Assembly: GCF_001722335.1 (NCBI RefSeq)
Contig: NZ_MIHA01000024.1
Location: forward strand, 10,577-74,576
Direction of reading: 5' to 3'
DNA from: Mycolicibacterium flavescens
Lineage (GTDB): Bacteria > Actinomycetota > Actinomycetes > Mycobacteriales > Mycobacteriaceae
Length of the DNA: 64,000 bases
Position 1 is the stretch's first letter, and each line of letters begins with the position of its first letter. A program made the translations under genes and the position numbers. The notes beneath the pieces are model-generated. The model was not told where the DNA came from. It did not search any database and was given only the letters and a program-made list of their open reading frames with translations. This document shows, in pieces, positions 8,213 through 18,430 of this stretch.

Positions 8213-9784
8213 ATGAGCCCACGCACCACGCGGCGACACGTAGCGCTGGCCCTCGTCCTCGCCGGCTCCGTCATCGCCAGCGGCTGCACCGTCGCCAATT
8301 CGGGCCGCGGCGGCTACGACCCCAACACCCTGCGCATCGTCCTCGCCCAGGAGCCGCCGACACTCGAGCCCTGCGAAAGCTCGCTGACGTCGACCGGCGT
8401 CGTCGTGCGGTCCAACATCACCGAGCCGCTCGTCGAGCGCGACCCGACCTCCGGCGACCTGCAGCCGCTGCTCGCCACCGAGTGGCGCCAGACCTCTCCC
8501 AACCAGTGGCAGTTCAAGGTTCGCGACGGCGTCACCTTCTCCGACGGCACCCCCTTCACCGCCCAGGACGCCGCCTACTCCATCGACCGCGCCGTGAACT
8601 CCGACCTCAACTGCAACGTCGACGGCTACGTCTTCGGCGACGAGACCCTCACCCTGGACGCCCCGGATGACCAGACTCTCATCGTCGGCACCGAGACCCC
8701 GGATCCGATTCTGCCGCTGCGTATCTCGTTCGTCGAGATCGTCCCGACCGGCACATCGATGACCGAGAAGGTCCGCGAGCCCATCGGCACCGGCCCGTAC
8801 GCCATCGAGAACTGGGAGTACGGCCAGAAGCTGCGCCTCGTCCGCAACGCCACCTACTGGGGCGAGAAGCCCGCCTTCCCCGTCGCCGAATACCAGTGGC
8901 GCAGCGAGGGCAGCGTGCGCGCCGCGATGATCACCAACGACGAGACCGACATCGCGGTCAGCCTCGGACCCGAGGACGGCGCAGGCGAACTCGGCGTGCC
9001 GTTCCAGAACAACGAGACCACCGCTCTGCGCATGCAGGCCACCGAACCACCGCTCGACGACATCCGCGTCCGCCAGGCCGTGAACTACGCCGTCAACCGC
9101 GAAGGCATCGTCAAGGCGCTGTTCCAGGGACTCGGCCAGCCCGCCTCCCAGCTGATCCCATCCGGCGTCGTCGGCTACAACCCCGACCTGGCGCTGTGGC
9201 CACACGACCTCGACAAGGCCAGGGAACTGATCGCCGACGCCAAAGCAGACGGTGTGCCCGTCGACAAAGAGATCCGGCTGATCGGCCGCACCGCCCAGTT
9301 CCCCAAGATCAGCGAGACCATCGAGGTGCTGCAGAGCGAGTTCACCGAGATCGGGCTCAACGTCAAGATCGAGATGATGGACACGTCCAACCAGCTCGAG
9401 TACCAGCTGCGGCCGTTTCCGCAAAACACCGGCCCCTACCTGCTGATGATCATGCACGGCAACCAGGCCGGCGACGCCGCGTTCACCCTGGACCAGTACA
9501 TGCTCTCCGACGGTCCCCAAGCCGCCTACGGCACACCCGAATTCGATGCCAAGATCCGCGCCGCCGAGGAGCTCACCGGCAAGCAACGCGACGCCGCGTT
9601 CGCGCAACTGTTCGCCGACGAACCGCAGGAGATCATGCAGATGGCCTACATCGCCCACATGAAAGGCATCCTCGGCAAGTCGCCGCGCGTCGACTACACC
9701 CCCAACTCCGCCACCGGCGACGAGATGCGCCTGTCCGAGATGACCCCCGCCGGCGACGGCGCCGAACCCACCGTCGCGCAGTAA
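8213..9784 (+). CDS. ABC transporter substrate-binding lipoprotein, SBP family 5
   Basis: A 523-residue extracytoplasmic solute-binding protein of the dipeptide/oligopeptide type (DppA/OppA). A twin-arginine-flanked signal peptide ends in the lipobox ASGC, so Cys25 is probably lipidated. The mature protein shows the SBP_bac_5 pattern: LRIVLAQEPPTLEP, the ITEPLVERDPTSGDLQPLLA segment and DDIRVRQAVNYAVNREGIV. The ATG at 8213 is preceded by GGGAGGA. It heads an operon of two permeases and two ATPases. This transporter class also carries sugars, glycosides and acids, and the glucarate dehydratase downstream suggests a sugar-acid-related ligand rather than a peptide. That is inference. Confidence 0.92.
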   Translation: MSPRTTRRHVALALVLAGSVIASGCTVANSGRGGYDPNTLRIVLAQEPPTLEPCESSLTSTGVVVRSNITEPLVERDPTSGDLQPLLATEWRQTSPNQWQFKVRDGVTFSDGTPFTAQDAAYSIDRAVNSDLNCNVDGYVFGDETLTLDAPDDQTLIVGTETPDPILPLRISFVEIVPTGTSMTEKVREPIGTGPYAIENWEYGQKLRLVRNATYWGEKPAFPVAEYQWRSEGSVRAAMITNDETDIAVSLGPEDGAGELGVPFQNNETTALRMQATEPPLDDIRVRQAVNYAVNREGIVKALFQGLGQPASQLIPSGVVGYNPDLALWPHDLDKARELIADAKADGVPVDKEIRLIGRTAQFPKISETIEVLQSEFTEIGLNVKIEMMDTSNQLEYQLRPFPQNTGPYLLMIMHGNQAGDAAFTLDQYMLSDGPQAAYGTPEFDAKIRAAEELTGKQRDAAFAQLFADEPQEIMQMAYIAHMKGILGKSPRVDYTPNSATGDEMRLSEMTPAGDGAEPTVAQ

Positions 9785-9796
9785 GGAAGGCCGACC

Positions 9797-10726
9797 ATGT
9801 TCTCCTTCGTCCGCCGCCGGATGTACACCAGCGCACTGCCGCTGATCGTCGTGCTGCTCGGTGTGTTCCTGCTCGCCCGCCTCACCGGCGACCCCACCAA
9901 CCTCTACCTGCCCGAGTCCGCCACCCCCGAACAACGCGCGGCCTTCGCCAACGCCAACGGCTTCAACGACCCGCTGTGGACGCAGCTCGGCGACTACTTC
10001 TCCGGCGTGCTGCACCTCGACTTCGGTACCTCGCTGCGCACCGGCGAGTCCGCCTCCGAGATGGCGTTGCGCGCGTTCCCCGCGACGCTGCAGCTCGCCT
10101 TCACCACAATGCTTTTCGCGATCGTCGCCGCGGTCGTCATCGGCTGCTGGGCCGCCTACCGTCCCAACTCGCTGGCCGACCGCTTCTCCAGCCTGCTGTC
10201 GATGACCGCCGCGTCCATCCCGGACTTCTGGTTCGCCATCACCGGGGTCTGGCTGTTCGCGGTGCTGCTCGGCGTGCTGCCCACCTCCGGCGTCGACAAC
10301 GGTGTGCTGTCGTGGATCCTGCCGATCGCCACGCTGATGATCCGACCGCTCGGCGTGCTCACCCAGGTGGTACGCGGGGCGATGGTTTCCGCGCTGTCCG
10401 CCCCGTACGTGCGGCTGGCGAGAAGCAAAGGCGCCAGCGACTTCCGCGTCGTCAGCCACCACGCGCTGCGGAACGCCGCCGCCCCCGCGCTGACCGTCGC
10501 CGGCGACCTCGCCGTCGGCCTGCTCAACGGCGCCGTCGTCGTCGAGGCCATCTTCGGCTGGCCCGGCATCGGCAAGCTGATGATCGACGCGATCCTGCAG
10601 CGCGACTTCGCGGTCCTGCAGGCCGCCGTGCTGCTCACCGCCCTGAGCATCTTCCTGCTCAACATCTTCATCGACGCCTGCTACGCCCTGCTCGACGCCC
10701 GTGTCCGCGAACCGGTAATGGCCTGA
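9797..10726 (+). CDS. ABC transporter permease, DppB type
   Basis: A 309-residue inner-membrane permease. The first helix lies at residues about 10-28 (LPLIVVLLGVFLLARL) and is followed by the usual DppB-type periplasmic loop containing the PLWTQLGDYFSGVLHLDFGTS block. The C-terminal EAA loop motif (YVRLARSKGASDFRVVSHHALRNA) contacts the ATPases. The family typically has six helices. It starts 12 bases after the binding-protein stop with a ribosome site AAGGAAGG. Confidence 0.93.
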   Translation: MFSFVRRRMYTSALPLIVVLLGVFLLARLTGDPTNLYLPESATPEQRAAFANANGFNDPLWTQLGDYFSGVLHLDFGTSLRTGESASEMALRAFPATLQLAFTTMLFAIVAAVVIGCWAAYRPNSLADRFSSLLSMTAASIPDFWFAITGVWLFAVLLGVLPTSGVDNGVLSWILPIATLMIRPLGVLTQVVRGAMVSALSAPYVRLARSKGASDFRVVSHHALRNAAAPALTVAGDLAVGLLNGAVVVEAIFGWPGIGKLMIDAILQRDFAVLQAAVLLTALSIFLLNIFIDACYALLDARVREPVMA

Positions 10727-10738
10727 GGGGAATACACC

Positions 10739-11716
10739 ATGAGCACTCAGATCGACCAGATCCCCGTCAAGCCGACCACCGCGATCGTCGGCAAGCCCAC
10801 CAAGCAGCGCGCCACCTCGAAATGGTTCCGGCTGCTGGTCAACGACCGGGTCGCGGCCGCGGCGGCGGTCGTCCTCGGATTCGTCTTCCTCACCGCGGCT
10901 TTGGGCCCGATGCTGATGGGCGACCTGGCCACCGCAATCGACCTGGACAACTCCAACCAGGCGCCGTTCACGCTGTCGCACGGCTGGGCCAACATCCTGG
11001 GCACCGACCCGCTGGGCCGCAGCATGCTCGCCCGCCTCGTCGTCGCCTGCCAGACCACGCTGTCGGTCGCGATCCCGACGGTGGTGATCTCCGCGATCGT
11101 CGGCTCGGCGATCGGCATGTGGGCCGGCTACCACCGCGGCTGGCGCGAGACCGTCGCGATGCGCGTCGCCGACGTCATCATGAGCTTCCCGTCGCTGCTG
11201 CTCGCGGTCGTCGTGCTCTACGTGTTCTCCCCCAGCGCCGCGAACATCATTCTGGTGCTGGCGATCACCCGCATCCCGGTGTACCTGCGCACCGCCCGCG
11301 CCGAGTCCGCCGAACTGCAGAGCCGGCTGTTCGTCGACGCCGCCCGCACGTTCGGCGCGTCCGCGCGGTCGATCATCTGGCGCCACGTGGTGCCGATCGT
11401 GCTACCCACCCTGCTGACCGTCGCGACGCTGGACTTCTGCTACGTGATGCTCGCCGAGAGCTCGCTGAGCTTCCTGGGCATCGGCATCCAGCCGCCCGAC
11501 GTCAGCTGGGGCCTGATGGTCGCGCAAGGCCGCACCTACCTGCACACCGCGTGGTGGCTGTCGTTCTTCCCGGGCCTGGCCATCGTGATCACCACCGTCG
11601 CCGCGACGATCCTGGCGGCCTGGGCCCGCATCGCCACCGATCCCGCCCAGCGGTGGCGCCTGACCGTTCCGCAGAAGCGGCTGACCCGCTTCACCAAGAC
11701 CACGACGCGTATCTGA
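10739..11716 (+). CDS. ABC transporter permease, DppC type
   Basis: A 325-residue partner permease with the DppC layout: a cytoplasmic N-terminal tail of about 35 residues, one helix, a periplasmic segment with ILGTDPLGRSMLARLV, then the main membrane domain. The EAA loop is seen as FVDAARTFGASARSIIWRHVVP. Together with the preceding permease it would form the transmembrane channel. It is separated from it by 12 bases. Confidence 0.93.
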   Translation: MSTQIDQIPVKPTTAIVGKPTKQRATSKWFRLLVNDRVAAAAAVVLGFVFLTAALGPMLMGDLATAIDLDNSNQAPFTLSHGWANILGTDPLGRSMLARLVVACQTTLSVAIPTVVISAIVGSAIGMWAGYHRGWRETVAMRVADVIMSFPSLLLAVVVLYVFSPSAANIILVLAITRIPVYLRTARAESAELQSRLFVDAARTFGASARSIIWRHVVPIVLPTLLTVATLDFCYVMLAESSLSFLGIGIQPPDVSWGLMVAQGRTYLHTAWWLSFFPGLAIVITTVAATILAAWARIATDPAQRWRLTVPQKRLTRFTKTTTRI

Positions 11717-11727
11717 GAGGCACCGCC

Positions 11728-12750
11728 ATGACCGCAGTGGTAGACAAGCGACCGTCCGTCGACGCCACCGACACCGCGCCGGTGCTCGACGTCGACGGGA
11801 TGAGCGTGGACATCCGCACCGTCAACGGCACCGTGCGCGCCGTCAACGACGTCAGCTTCCAGGCCCGCCGCGGCGAAACACTGGCGCTGCTCGGCGAATC
11901 CGGCTGCGGCAAGTCGATGACCGCCACCGCGCTGGTCGGACTGCTCGAGCCCGTCGCCGACGTCGTCGAAGGCAAGGCCATCCTCGGCGATGTCGACCTG
12001 TTCGCCGTCGACGACAAGAAGCGCCGCGCGATGGCCGGCACCGAGCTGGCGATCGTGTTCCAGGACGCGCTGACCGCGCTCAACCCGCTCTACACCGTCG
12101 GAACCCAACTGGCCGAGCCGTTCCGGATCCACCACGGCATGAGCGCCAAGGACGCCAAGCGCAAGGCCGTCGAGCTGATGGACCGCGTCGGCATCTCGCA
12201 GCCCGAGACGCGGCTGGGCGCCTACCCGCACCAGTTCTCCGGCGGCATGCGCCAACGCCTGCTGATCGCGATGGCCGTCGCGCTCAACCCGAGCGTGCTG
12301 ATCGCCGACGAACCCACCACCGCGCTGGACGTCACGGTGCAGGCGCAGATCATGGCGCTGCTGCGCGATCTGCGCACCGAGTACGACATGGCCGTCGTGC
12401 TGATCACCCACGACCTCGCGCTGGTCGCCGAGGAGGCCGACCGCGTCGCGGTGATGTACGCAGGCAACATCGTCGAAACCGGGCCGGTCTCCGAGGTTTT
12501 CGCCAACCCACGCCACCCCTACACCAAGGGCCTGCTGAACTCGGTGCCGGTGACCGCGCACCGCGGCGACGCACTCAAGTCGATCGGCGGCGCGCCACCG
12601 GACCTGCAGTCGATTCCCGACGGCTGCGTGTACCAGGACCGGTGCCCGCTGGCCCGTGAGATCTGCACGACGACGCGGCCCGCGCTGCAGACCGTGACGG
12701 CGGGCCGCGCGTCGGCGTGCCACTTCCCCGAGGAGGTAGTGAATGTCTGA
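11728..12750 (+). CDS. ABC transporter ATPase, DppD type
   Basis: A 340-residue ATPase energising the transporter. Walker A is GESGCGKS, the signature is FSGGMRQR, Walker B is [12 protein letters not shown], and the switch His is in LITHDLALV. The C-terminal oligopeptide/dipeptide domain carries cysteines ([14 protein letters not shown]) that in this family can hold an iron-sulfur cluster. The ATG at 11728 lies 11 bases after the permease stop. A longer frame upstream overlaps three other genes and is not real. The gene overlaps the next ATPase gene by 8 bases. Confidence 0.93.
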   Translation: MTAVVDKRPSVDATDTAPVLDVDGMSVDIRTVNGTVRAVNDVSFQARRGETLALLGESGCGKSMTATALVGLLEPVADVVEGKAILGDVDLFAVDDKKRRAMAGTELAIVFQDALTALNPLYTVGTQLAEPFRIHHGMSAKDAKRKAVELMDRVGISQPETRLGAYPHQFSGGMRQRLLIAMAVALNPSVLIADEPTTALDVTVQAQIMALLRDLRTEYDMAVVLITHDLALVAEEADRVAVMYAGNIVETGPVSEVFANPRHPYTKGLLNSVPVTAHRGDALKSIGGAPPDLQSIPDGCVYQDRCPLAREICTTTRPALQTVTAGRASACHFPEEVVNV

Positions 12751-13735
12751 GCCACTGCTGCAGGTGCGCGACCTGCGCAAGTCGTTCCGCGTGCCGGGCA
12801 ACAAGAACCGGCTGTGCGCGCTCGACGGCATCACCCTAGACCTCAACCGCGGCGAGACGCTCGGGCTGGTCGGCGAGTCCGGCTGCGGAAAATCGACGCT
12901 GGCAAGAACATTGATGATGCTGGAGCGCCCGGACTCCGGCACGGTGCGGTTCGACGGTATCGACCCGTACACGCTGCGCGGCAAGGAGCTGCTGAAGTTC
13001 CGGCGCCGGGTGCAGATGGTGTTCCAGGACCCGTACGCATCGCTGAACTCGCGCATGTCGGCCGCCGAGATCATCGCCGAGCCGTGGCGCAGTCACAAGG
13101 GCATGTACGCCAACCGCAAGGACCGCGACATGCGGGTGCGCGGGCTGCTCGACCTCGTCGGGCTCGGCGCCAAGGCCGCCGACAAGTATCCGCAGGAGTT
13201 CTCCGGCGGGCAGCGCCAGCGCATCGGCATCGCCCGCGCGCTGGCGCTGGACCCGGACGTGATCATCTGCGACGAGCCGGTGTCGGCGCTCGACCTGTCG
13301 GTGCAGGCGCAGGTGCTCAACCTGCTCAACGACCTGCAGGCCCAGCTCGGCATCGCCTACATCTTCATCAGCCACGACCTGTCGGTGGTGCGCCATGTCG
13401 CCGACCGCGTGTCGGTGATGTACCTGGGCCGCATCATCGAAAACGGCCCCACCGAGGCGGTTTTCGACCGGCCCAACCACCCGTACACGGCCGCGCTGAT
13501 GTCGGCCGCGCCGAAGCTCGACAGCGCGCTGCGCCAGGAGCGGATCCTGCTCTCCGGTGAGGTGCCGTCGCCGCTGAACCCGCCGTCAGGCTGCCGGTTC
13601 CGCACCCGCTGCTGGAAGGCCACCGAGATGTGCGCGACGACCGCGCCGCCGCACGCCGTCGACCCGGACATCGACGGACACGCCGCCGAGTGCCACCATC
13701 CCCTGCTGTCGGAGGGCATGCTGGCAACAGCATGA
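12743..13735 (+). CDS. ABC transporter ATPase, DppF type
   Basis: A 330-residue second ATPase. Walker A is GESGCGKST, the Q-loop is in QMVFQDPYASLNSRM, the signature is FSGGQRQRIGIARAL, Walker B is VIICDEPVSALD, and the switch is ISHDLSVV. The C-terminal domain contains CRFRTRCWKATEMC. The start overlaps the end of the DppD-type gene, so the two ATPases are probably translationally coupled in equal amounts. Confidence 0.93.
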   Translation: MSEPLLQVRDLRKSFRVPGNKNRLCALDGITLDLNRGETLGLVGESGCGKSTLARTLMMLERPDSGTVRFDGIDPYTLRGKELLKFRRRVQMVFQDPYASLNSRMSAAEIIAEPWRSHKGMYANRKDRDMRVRGLLDLVGLGAKAADKYPQEFSGGQRQRIGIARALALDPDVIICDEPVSALDLSVQAQVLNLLNDLQAQLGIAYIFISHDLSVVRHVADRVSVMYLGRIIENGPTEAVFDRPNHPYTAALMSAAPKLDSALRQERILLSGEVPSPLNPPSGCRFRTRCWKATEMCATTAPPHAVDPDIDGHAAECHHPLLSEGMLATA

Positions 13736-14460
13736 GCATCACTGGATATGTCATTGTCGCCACCACCATTCTGTTCGCCTCCGCCCTGCAAGGGTCGATC
13801 GGGTTCGGCATCGGGATGCTGTCCGCGCCGATCATCGCGCTGGTCGACCCGTCCCTCATCCCGGGGACGCTGATCATGATCGCGACGCTGGTCACGCTGA
13901 TGGTCGTTGTGCGCGAACGCGAATCGATCGACCTGCACGGCACCGGATGGGCTCTGCTCGGGCGGGTGCCCGGCACCGTCGCCGGGGCGCTGCTGCTGAT
14001 GCTGCTGCCCGCGCGGGGCCTGGCGATCATGCTCGCGGCGGTGGTGCTGGCCGGTGTCGCGGTCACGAGCTTCGGGTGGATTCCCGCGGCGCGTCGGCGC
14101 AACGTCGTGCTCGCCGGCGCCGCCTCAGGGGTCTTCGGCACCGCGACCGCGATCGGTGGGCCGCCGATGGCTCTGGTGTGGCAGCGCTCCGAGGGCGCCC
14201 AGTTGCGCGGCACGATGAGCGGTTTCTTTCTCGTCGGATCGCTGATGTCGATCGCGGCGCTGGCGGCGACCGGCGCCGTCACCGGCCACACGCTGATCAT
14301 GTTCGCCGCGCTGGTGCCCGCCGCACTGGCCGGGTACGTGGTGTCGCGCGGGCTCAACCGGGTGCTGGACCCGACCCGGTTGCGCTGGCTGGCGATCACC
14401 GCGTCGGCGCTGGGCGCGGTGCTGCTGATCGGGCGCGAACTTCTGCAGATGGGGGGCTGA
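13732..14460 (+). CDS. TauE/TSUP-family membrane permease
   Basis: A 242-residue multi-helix membrane protein of the TSUP (TauE/SafE) family, whose members export or import organic anions such as sulfoacetate. Each half has the family pattern: GSIGFGIGMLSAPIIAL near the N-terminus and ASGVFGTATAIGGPPMALVW in the second half. The ATG overlaps the ATPase stop (ATGA). Within this operon an organic-acid substrate is likely, but which one is not visible. Confidence 0.85.
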   Translation: MSITGYVIVATTILFASALQGSIGFGIGMLSAPIIALVDPSLIPGTLIMIATLVTLMVVVRERESIDLHGTGWALLGRVPGTVAGALLLMLLPARGLAIMLAAVVLAGVAVTSFGWIPAARRRNVVLAGAASGVFGTATAIGGPPMALVWQRSEGAQLRGTMSGFFLVGSLMSIAALAATGAVTGHTLIMFAALVPAALAGYVVSRGLNRVLDPTRLRWLAITASALGAVLLIGRELLQMGG

Positions 14461-14461
14461 G

Positions 14462-15280
14462 GTGTCCGAACAACCGGATCTGGCGGTGCGCAAGGTCAAG
14501 TCCGCGGTGCGCACCGTGGAGTTGCTGGAGTTCCTGGCCGCACGCCACGACGAGCCGGTGCGGCTGCGCGAGGTCAGCGAGGCGCTCGACGTGCCCCGCA
14601 GCAGCGCGCACGCCCTGCTGCGCACACTGGTCGCGCAGGGCTGGGTGCGCTGCGACCCGTTGGGCACGTTGTACGGCATCGGGATCCGCGCGCTGCTGGT
14701 CGGCACGAGCTACCTCGACAGCGACCCGTACCTGCCGCTGATCACCCCGTTCCTCGACGATCTGCGCAACGCGCTCGACGAGACGTTCCATCTCGGCCGC
14801 CTCGACGGCACCGACGTCGTGTACCTGGCGACCCGCGAATCCAAGCAGTACACCCGCAGCGCGAGCCGCGTCGGCCGCCGGCTGCCCGCCTATGCGACCG
14901 CGCTGGGCAAGGCGCTGCTGGCCGAACGGTTCGGCGTCGACCGCGACGAGCACATCCCGTCGGCGTTGAAACCGCTGACGGCCAACACCGTCGCGGACCG
15001 GGCCGCGTTGGACGCCCAGCTCGATGAGATCCGGGTCCGCGGCTACGCCTGCGAGGACGGCGAGAACACCGCCGGCGTGCGCTGTTTCGCGGTCGCGCTG
15101 CGCTACTGCTCACCCGCGCAGGACGCGATCAGCGCATCAGTACCCGTCCACCGGCTCACCGCGCAGCGGGAACGCGAGATCGTCGACGCGCTGAGCGCGA
15201 TGGGCGACAAGGTGTCTCGCGTCGTCCGCCCACTGGCCAACGGCGACCGCTGGTTCACTTCCCGAGTGTCAGGAGATTGA
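14462..15280 (+). CDS. IclR-family transcriptional regulator
   Basis: A 272-residue regulator with an N-terminal winged helix (residues about 10-70: [24 protein letters not shown]) and a C-terminal IclR ligand domain with [26 protein letters not shown] and [14 protein letters not shown]. IclR proteins typically sense aromatic or sugar acids. The GTG start lies one base after the TauE stop. Being embedded in the operon, it probably controls the promoter region at 7906-8212. Confidence 0.9.
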   Translation: MSEQPDLAVRKVKSAVRTVELLEFLAARHDEPVRLREVSEALDVPRSSAHALLRTLVAQGWVRCDPLGTLYGIGIRALLVGTSYLDSDPYLPLITPFLDDLRNALDETFHLGRLDGTDVVYLATRESKQYTRSASRVGRRLPAYATALGKALLAERFGVDRDEHIPSALKPLTANTVADRAALDAQLDEIRVRGYACEDGENTAGVRCFAVALRYCSPAQDAISASVPVHRLTAQREREIVDALSAMGDKVSRVVRPLANGDRWFTSRVSGD

Positions 15281-15281
15281 C

Positions 15282-16616
15282 ATGAGCACCCCGACCATCA
15301 CCGACGTGACCGTGATCCCGATCGCCGGTCACGACAGCATGCTGCTGAACCTCAGCGGCGCGCACGGCCCGTTCTTCACCCGCAACCTGGTGGTGCTGAC
15401 CGACAGCGACGGCAACAAAGGCGTCGGCGAAGTGCCCGGCGGCGAACCGATCCGGCGCACCCTCGAGGACGCCGGCGCGATCGTCACCGGCCGCCGCGTC
15501 GGCGATCACCACGCCGTGCTCAACGACATGCGCCGCGCGTTCAGCGACCGCGACGCCGGCGGCCGCGGCGCGCAGACATTCGACCTGCGGGTCGCGGTGC
15601 ACGCGGTGACCGCGTTGGAGTCGGCGCTGCTGGACCTGCTGGGCAAGCACCTCGGCGTGCCGGTCGCGGCGCTGCTCGGCGACGGGCAGCAGCGCGCGCG
15701 GGTGCAGGCGCTGGGATATCTGTTCTTCGTCGGTGACCGCACCCGCACGGATCTGGCCTACCGGTCACCGGCCGACGAGGCACCCGACGCCGACGAGTGG
15801 CTGCGGGTGCGGCACGAGGAGGCGCTGACACCGGAGGCCGTCGTCCGCCTGGCCGAGGCCGCCCGCGACCGGTACGGGTTCCACGACTTCAAGCTCAAGG
15901 GCGGTGTGCTGCCCGCCGCCGAGGAGGCCAAGGCCGTCATCGCGCTGCACGAACGCTTCCCGGACGCGCGGATCACGTTGGACCCCAACGGCGGCTGGCT
16001 GCTGGCCGACGCGATCACGACGTGCCGCGAGCTGCGCGACGTGCTGGCCTACGCCGAGGACCCCGTGGGACCCGAACGCGGCTTCTCCGGCCGCGAGGTG
16101 ATGGCCGAGTTCAAGCGCGCCACCGGGTTGCCGACCGCGACGAACATGATCGGCACCGACTGGCGCGAGCTCGGCCATGCGATCCGCGCCAACGCCGTCG
16201 ACATCCCGCTGGCCGACCCGCACTTCTGGACGATGGCCGGGTCAGTGCGCGTCGCGCAGATCTGTGACGCGTGGGGGCTGACGTGGGGGTCGCACTCCAA
16301 CAACCATTTCGACGTGTCGCTGGCGATGTTCACCCACGTCGCGGCCGCCGCCCCGGGCGCCATCACCGCGATCGACACGCACTGGATCTGGCAGGACGGC
16401 CAGCGAATCACCAAGCGGCCGTTCGAGATCGTCGACGGGTACCTCAGCGTGCCCGCGGCGCCGGGGCTGGGCGTGGAACTCGACGACGACGCGGTCGCCG
16501 CCGCGCACGAGCTGTATCTGCGCGAAGGCCTCGGCGCCCGCGACGACGCGGTCGCGATGCAGTACCTGATCCCGGGCTGGACCTTCGACAGCAAGCGTCC
16601 GGCGTTGCAGCGATGA
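15282..16616 (+). CDS. gudD: D-glucarate dehydratase, enolase superfamily
   Basis: A 444-residue enzyme that dehydrates D-glucarate (and often L-idarate) to 5-keto-4-deoxyglucarate. Enolase-superfamily landmarks are present: the KxK base in FHDFKLKGG, metal ligands in ITLDPNGGW and AYAEDPVGP, the asparagine block ATNMIGTDW, and the catalytic His-Asn region in [16 protein letters not shown]. The length matches bacterial GudD. The ATG at 15282 follows AGGAG. Its stop overlaps the next gene. The dehydratase-specific GudD motifs make glucarate more likely than galactarate. No KdgD- or GarL-type downstream enzyme is visible in the window. Confidence 0.92.
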   Translation: MSTPTITDVTVIPIAGHDSMLLNLSGAHGPFFTRNLVVLTDSDGNKGVGEVPGGEPIRRTLEDAGAIVTGRRVGDHHAVLNDMRRAFSDRDAGGRGAQTFDLRVAVHAVTALESALLDLLGKHLGVPVAALLGDGQQRARVQALGYLFFVGDRTRTDLAYRSPADEAPDADEWLRVRHEEALTPEAVVRLAEAARDRYGFHDFKLKGGVLPAAEEAKAVIALHERFPDARITLDPNGGWLLADAITTCRELRDVLAYAEDPVGPERGFSGREVMAEFKRATGLPTATNMIGTDWRELGHAIRANAVDIPLADPHFWTMAGSVRVAQICDAWGLTWGSHSNNHFDVSLAMFTHVAAAAPGAITAIDTHWIWQDGQRITKRPFEIVDGYLSVPAAPGLGVELDDDAVAAAHELYLREGLGARDDAVAMQYLIPGWTFDSKRPALQR

Positions 16617-17578
16617 AGGTCGTGATCGCCGACGCGAACCTGGTGCCGCACCGGTCCCGGTTGGAGGCCGCATTGCCGGACGGGTGCGCTGTGGAGTGGT
16701 TCCCGGGCGGCGCGCCGGCGGAGTCGCTGCGTGACGCGACGGTGTACGTCGGGAGCCGGTTCACCGCCGAGATGGCGGCGACGGCCGAGAAGCTGCGGCT
16801 GATCCACGTCGCGGGCGCCGGCACCGACAAGATCGACTTCGCCGCGGTGTCGTCGGATGTGCTGGTGGCGAACACGTTCCACCACGAGCGGTCGATCGCC
16901 GAGTACATCGTGGCGGCGGCGGTGCTGCTGCGCCGCGACTTCCTCGCCCAGGACCGCGCGTTGCGGGAAGGCCGGTGGGCGACGCCGGTGTACGACCCCG
17001 CGATCCCGCAGTTGCCGACGCTGGGCGACGCGCGGATCGGGTTCGTCGGGTTCGGGCACATCGGCCGGGCGGCCTGGGATCTGTTCCGCGCGTTCGGATG
17101 TAGTGGCGCCGCGGTGACCGGTTCGGGTCGGGTGCCCGAGTGCGGGCTGGACTGGGCGGACGACACGGGGTCGTTGGACCGGCTGCTGCGCGAGTGCGAC
17201 GTCGCGGTGGTGTCGGCGCCGCTGACCGAGCAGACGACGGGCATGATCGGCGCCGAACAGTTGCGGCTGCTGGGCGCCGACGGTGTGCTGATCAACGTCG
17301 GGCGCGGTCCGCTGGTGCAGGAACGGGGGCTGTATGACGCCCTGTCGGGCAAGGTGATTCGCGCTGCGGCGATCGACGTGTGGTACCGCTACCCGTCGGA
17401 CGGCCCGTGCGCGCCCAGTGAACTGCCGTTCGCGGAGTTGCCGAACGTCTTGATGACGCCGCACTCGTCGGGCGTCACGCGGGACACGTTCGAAGGCCGC
17501 GCCGACGACATCGCCGCCAACATCGGCCGGCTGTCGCGGGGCGAGGCGCTGACGAACGTCGTCAATCAGCGCAGGTAA
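16613..17578 (+). CDS. D-2-hydroxyacid dehydrogenase family protein
   Basis: A 321-residue NAD-binding protein of the D-isomer dehydrogenase family. The Rossmann motif is [16 protein letters not shown], the catalytic Arg lies in [12 protein letters not shown], and the His in [10 protein letters not shown]. It starts inside the glucarate dehydratase stop (ATGA overlap) and so is part of the same catabolic operon. It probably handles a keto or hydroxy acid intermediate. Its last 13 bases overlap the convergent gene at 17566. Confidence 0.88.
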   Translation: MKVVIADANLVPHRSRLEAALPDGCAVEWFPGGAPAESLRDATVYVGSRFTAEMAATAEKLRLIHVAGAGTDKIDFAAVSSDVLVANTFHHERSIAEYIVAAAVLLRRDFLAQDRALREGRWATPVYDPAIPQLPTLGDARIGFVGFGHIGRAAWDLFRAFGCSGAAVTGSGRVPECGLDWADDTGSLDRLLRECDVAVVSAPLTEQTTGMIGAEQLRLLGADGVLINVGRGPLVQERGLYDALSGKVIRAAAIDVWYRYPSDGPCAPSELPFAELPNVLMTPHSSGVTRDTFEGRADDIAANIGRLSRGEALTNVVNQRR

Positions 17579-18180
17579 GTCTGGCCCTCCGACGGGAACC
17601 CGCCGCCGGCGGTGGCGATGTGGACGTGGTCGTAGTGGTCGGCGGTGTCCGAGCCGCGGCTCGCCATCATGCGCTTCGAACCGTCGGGCTTGTAGAGGGT
17701 CTGCCGCCAGATCGCGTGGACCAGACCGAAACGCTCGGCGTTGTCGAGCACGTAGGCCAGCACGCTGTCGCCGAGCGCCTTACCCTCGGCCGAGCGGGCG
17801 TTCGGGATCATCACGTCGATCGCCAGGCCGTGCGGATGCCACTTCAACGGGTCCGAGCGGACCCCGCCGATGTCGAGGATCTCGGGGAACGTCGCGCTCA
17901 CCGCGCGGGCCGCCAGGATCGTGTTGACCTGCAGCCCGGTCTCCTTCGCGACACCGTGCGGCAGCGTGGGGGCAGGGGCGGGCGGGGCGGGCGGTTGCGC
18001 GGCCATCAGGTGCATCTGGGGCGCCGGGCTCGGCGGTGCGGGCTCGACGGCCGGCGCCGCCTCTGTGACGTGCGGCGCGGCGTCTGCGCCGACGACAAAC
18101 ATCGTCGCGGCGGAGACCACTCCCGCGACGAGGACCAACCGCGGCCACTGCCGCGTCCTGGCTGCCGAATGCCTTCCCAT
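17566..18180 (-). CDS. Secreted protein with M15-like (DD-peptidase/Hedgehog) zinc motif
   Basis: A 204-residue exported protein: a basic start, a hydrophobic helix at residues about 15-33 (LVLVAGVVSAATMFVVGADA), a proline/alanine-rich linker to about 75, then a C-terminal domain. That domain contains WHPHGLAIDVMI and, near the end, DHYDHVHIA. This His-x6-Asp plus His-x-His arrangement resembles the zinc site of M15-type peptidases. The same fold occurs in a mycobacterial domain often annotated ARB_07466-like. A role on peptidoglycan is plausible but unproven. Confidence 0.8.
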   Translation of the reverse strand: MGRHSAARTRQWPRLVLVAGVVSAATMFVVGADAAPHVTEAAPAVEPAPPSPAPQMHLMAAQPPAPPAPAPTLPHGVAKETGLQVNTILAARAVSATFPEILDIGGVRSDPLKWHPHGLAIDVMIPNARSAEGKALGDSVLAYVLDNAERFGLVHAIWRQTLYKPDGSKRMMASRGSDTADHYDHVHIATAGGGFPSEGQTYLR

Positions 18181-18360
18181 CGGGGCCGCAGCCTATAGAC
18201 CGCTCCCCTGGGAAGACCAAATCACCGATCTGCGCCCGCGGCGGCTTCTTGGCTGCAAAGCACCAGGTCAACCCGGGTTACCGGTGGCCTTGCACCGCCG
18301 TACCAATCGTGGTGAGCGTCATGCGGGGCGGCCGACTGTGACGCCGCCCTGATCTTGGGG

Positions 18361-18425
18361 CGTCGAAATTGCGCTCAGGGTCGTGGTTGATTCGCCCGCA
18401 ACAGCCCTGAGCGCAGAATCGGTGC
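18361..18425 (-). repeat. Dispersed intergenic hairpin element, copy B
   Basis: A 65-base element with 10-base perfect arms (GCGCTCAGGG at 18371-18380 and CCCTGAGCGC at 18405-18414). Read on the minus strand it begins GCACCGATTCTGC and ends with TCGACG. It contains CAGGGCTG and ACGACCCT, and so matches the element at 46977-47040. It lies just past the stop of the broken epimerase gene, where it may also terminate transcription. The rest of the 18181-18430 gap holds no gene. Confidence 0.7.
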
Positions 18426-18430
18426 CGGCA

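Noticed and set aside
8189..11386. A 1065-codon minus-strand frame
   Set aside because: It is the antisense of the ABC transporter genes, rich in Gly/Asp/Val/Arg with no domain sense; such frames are common in high-GC DNA.
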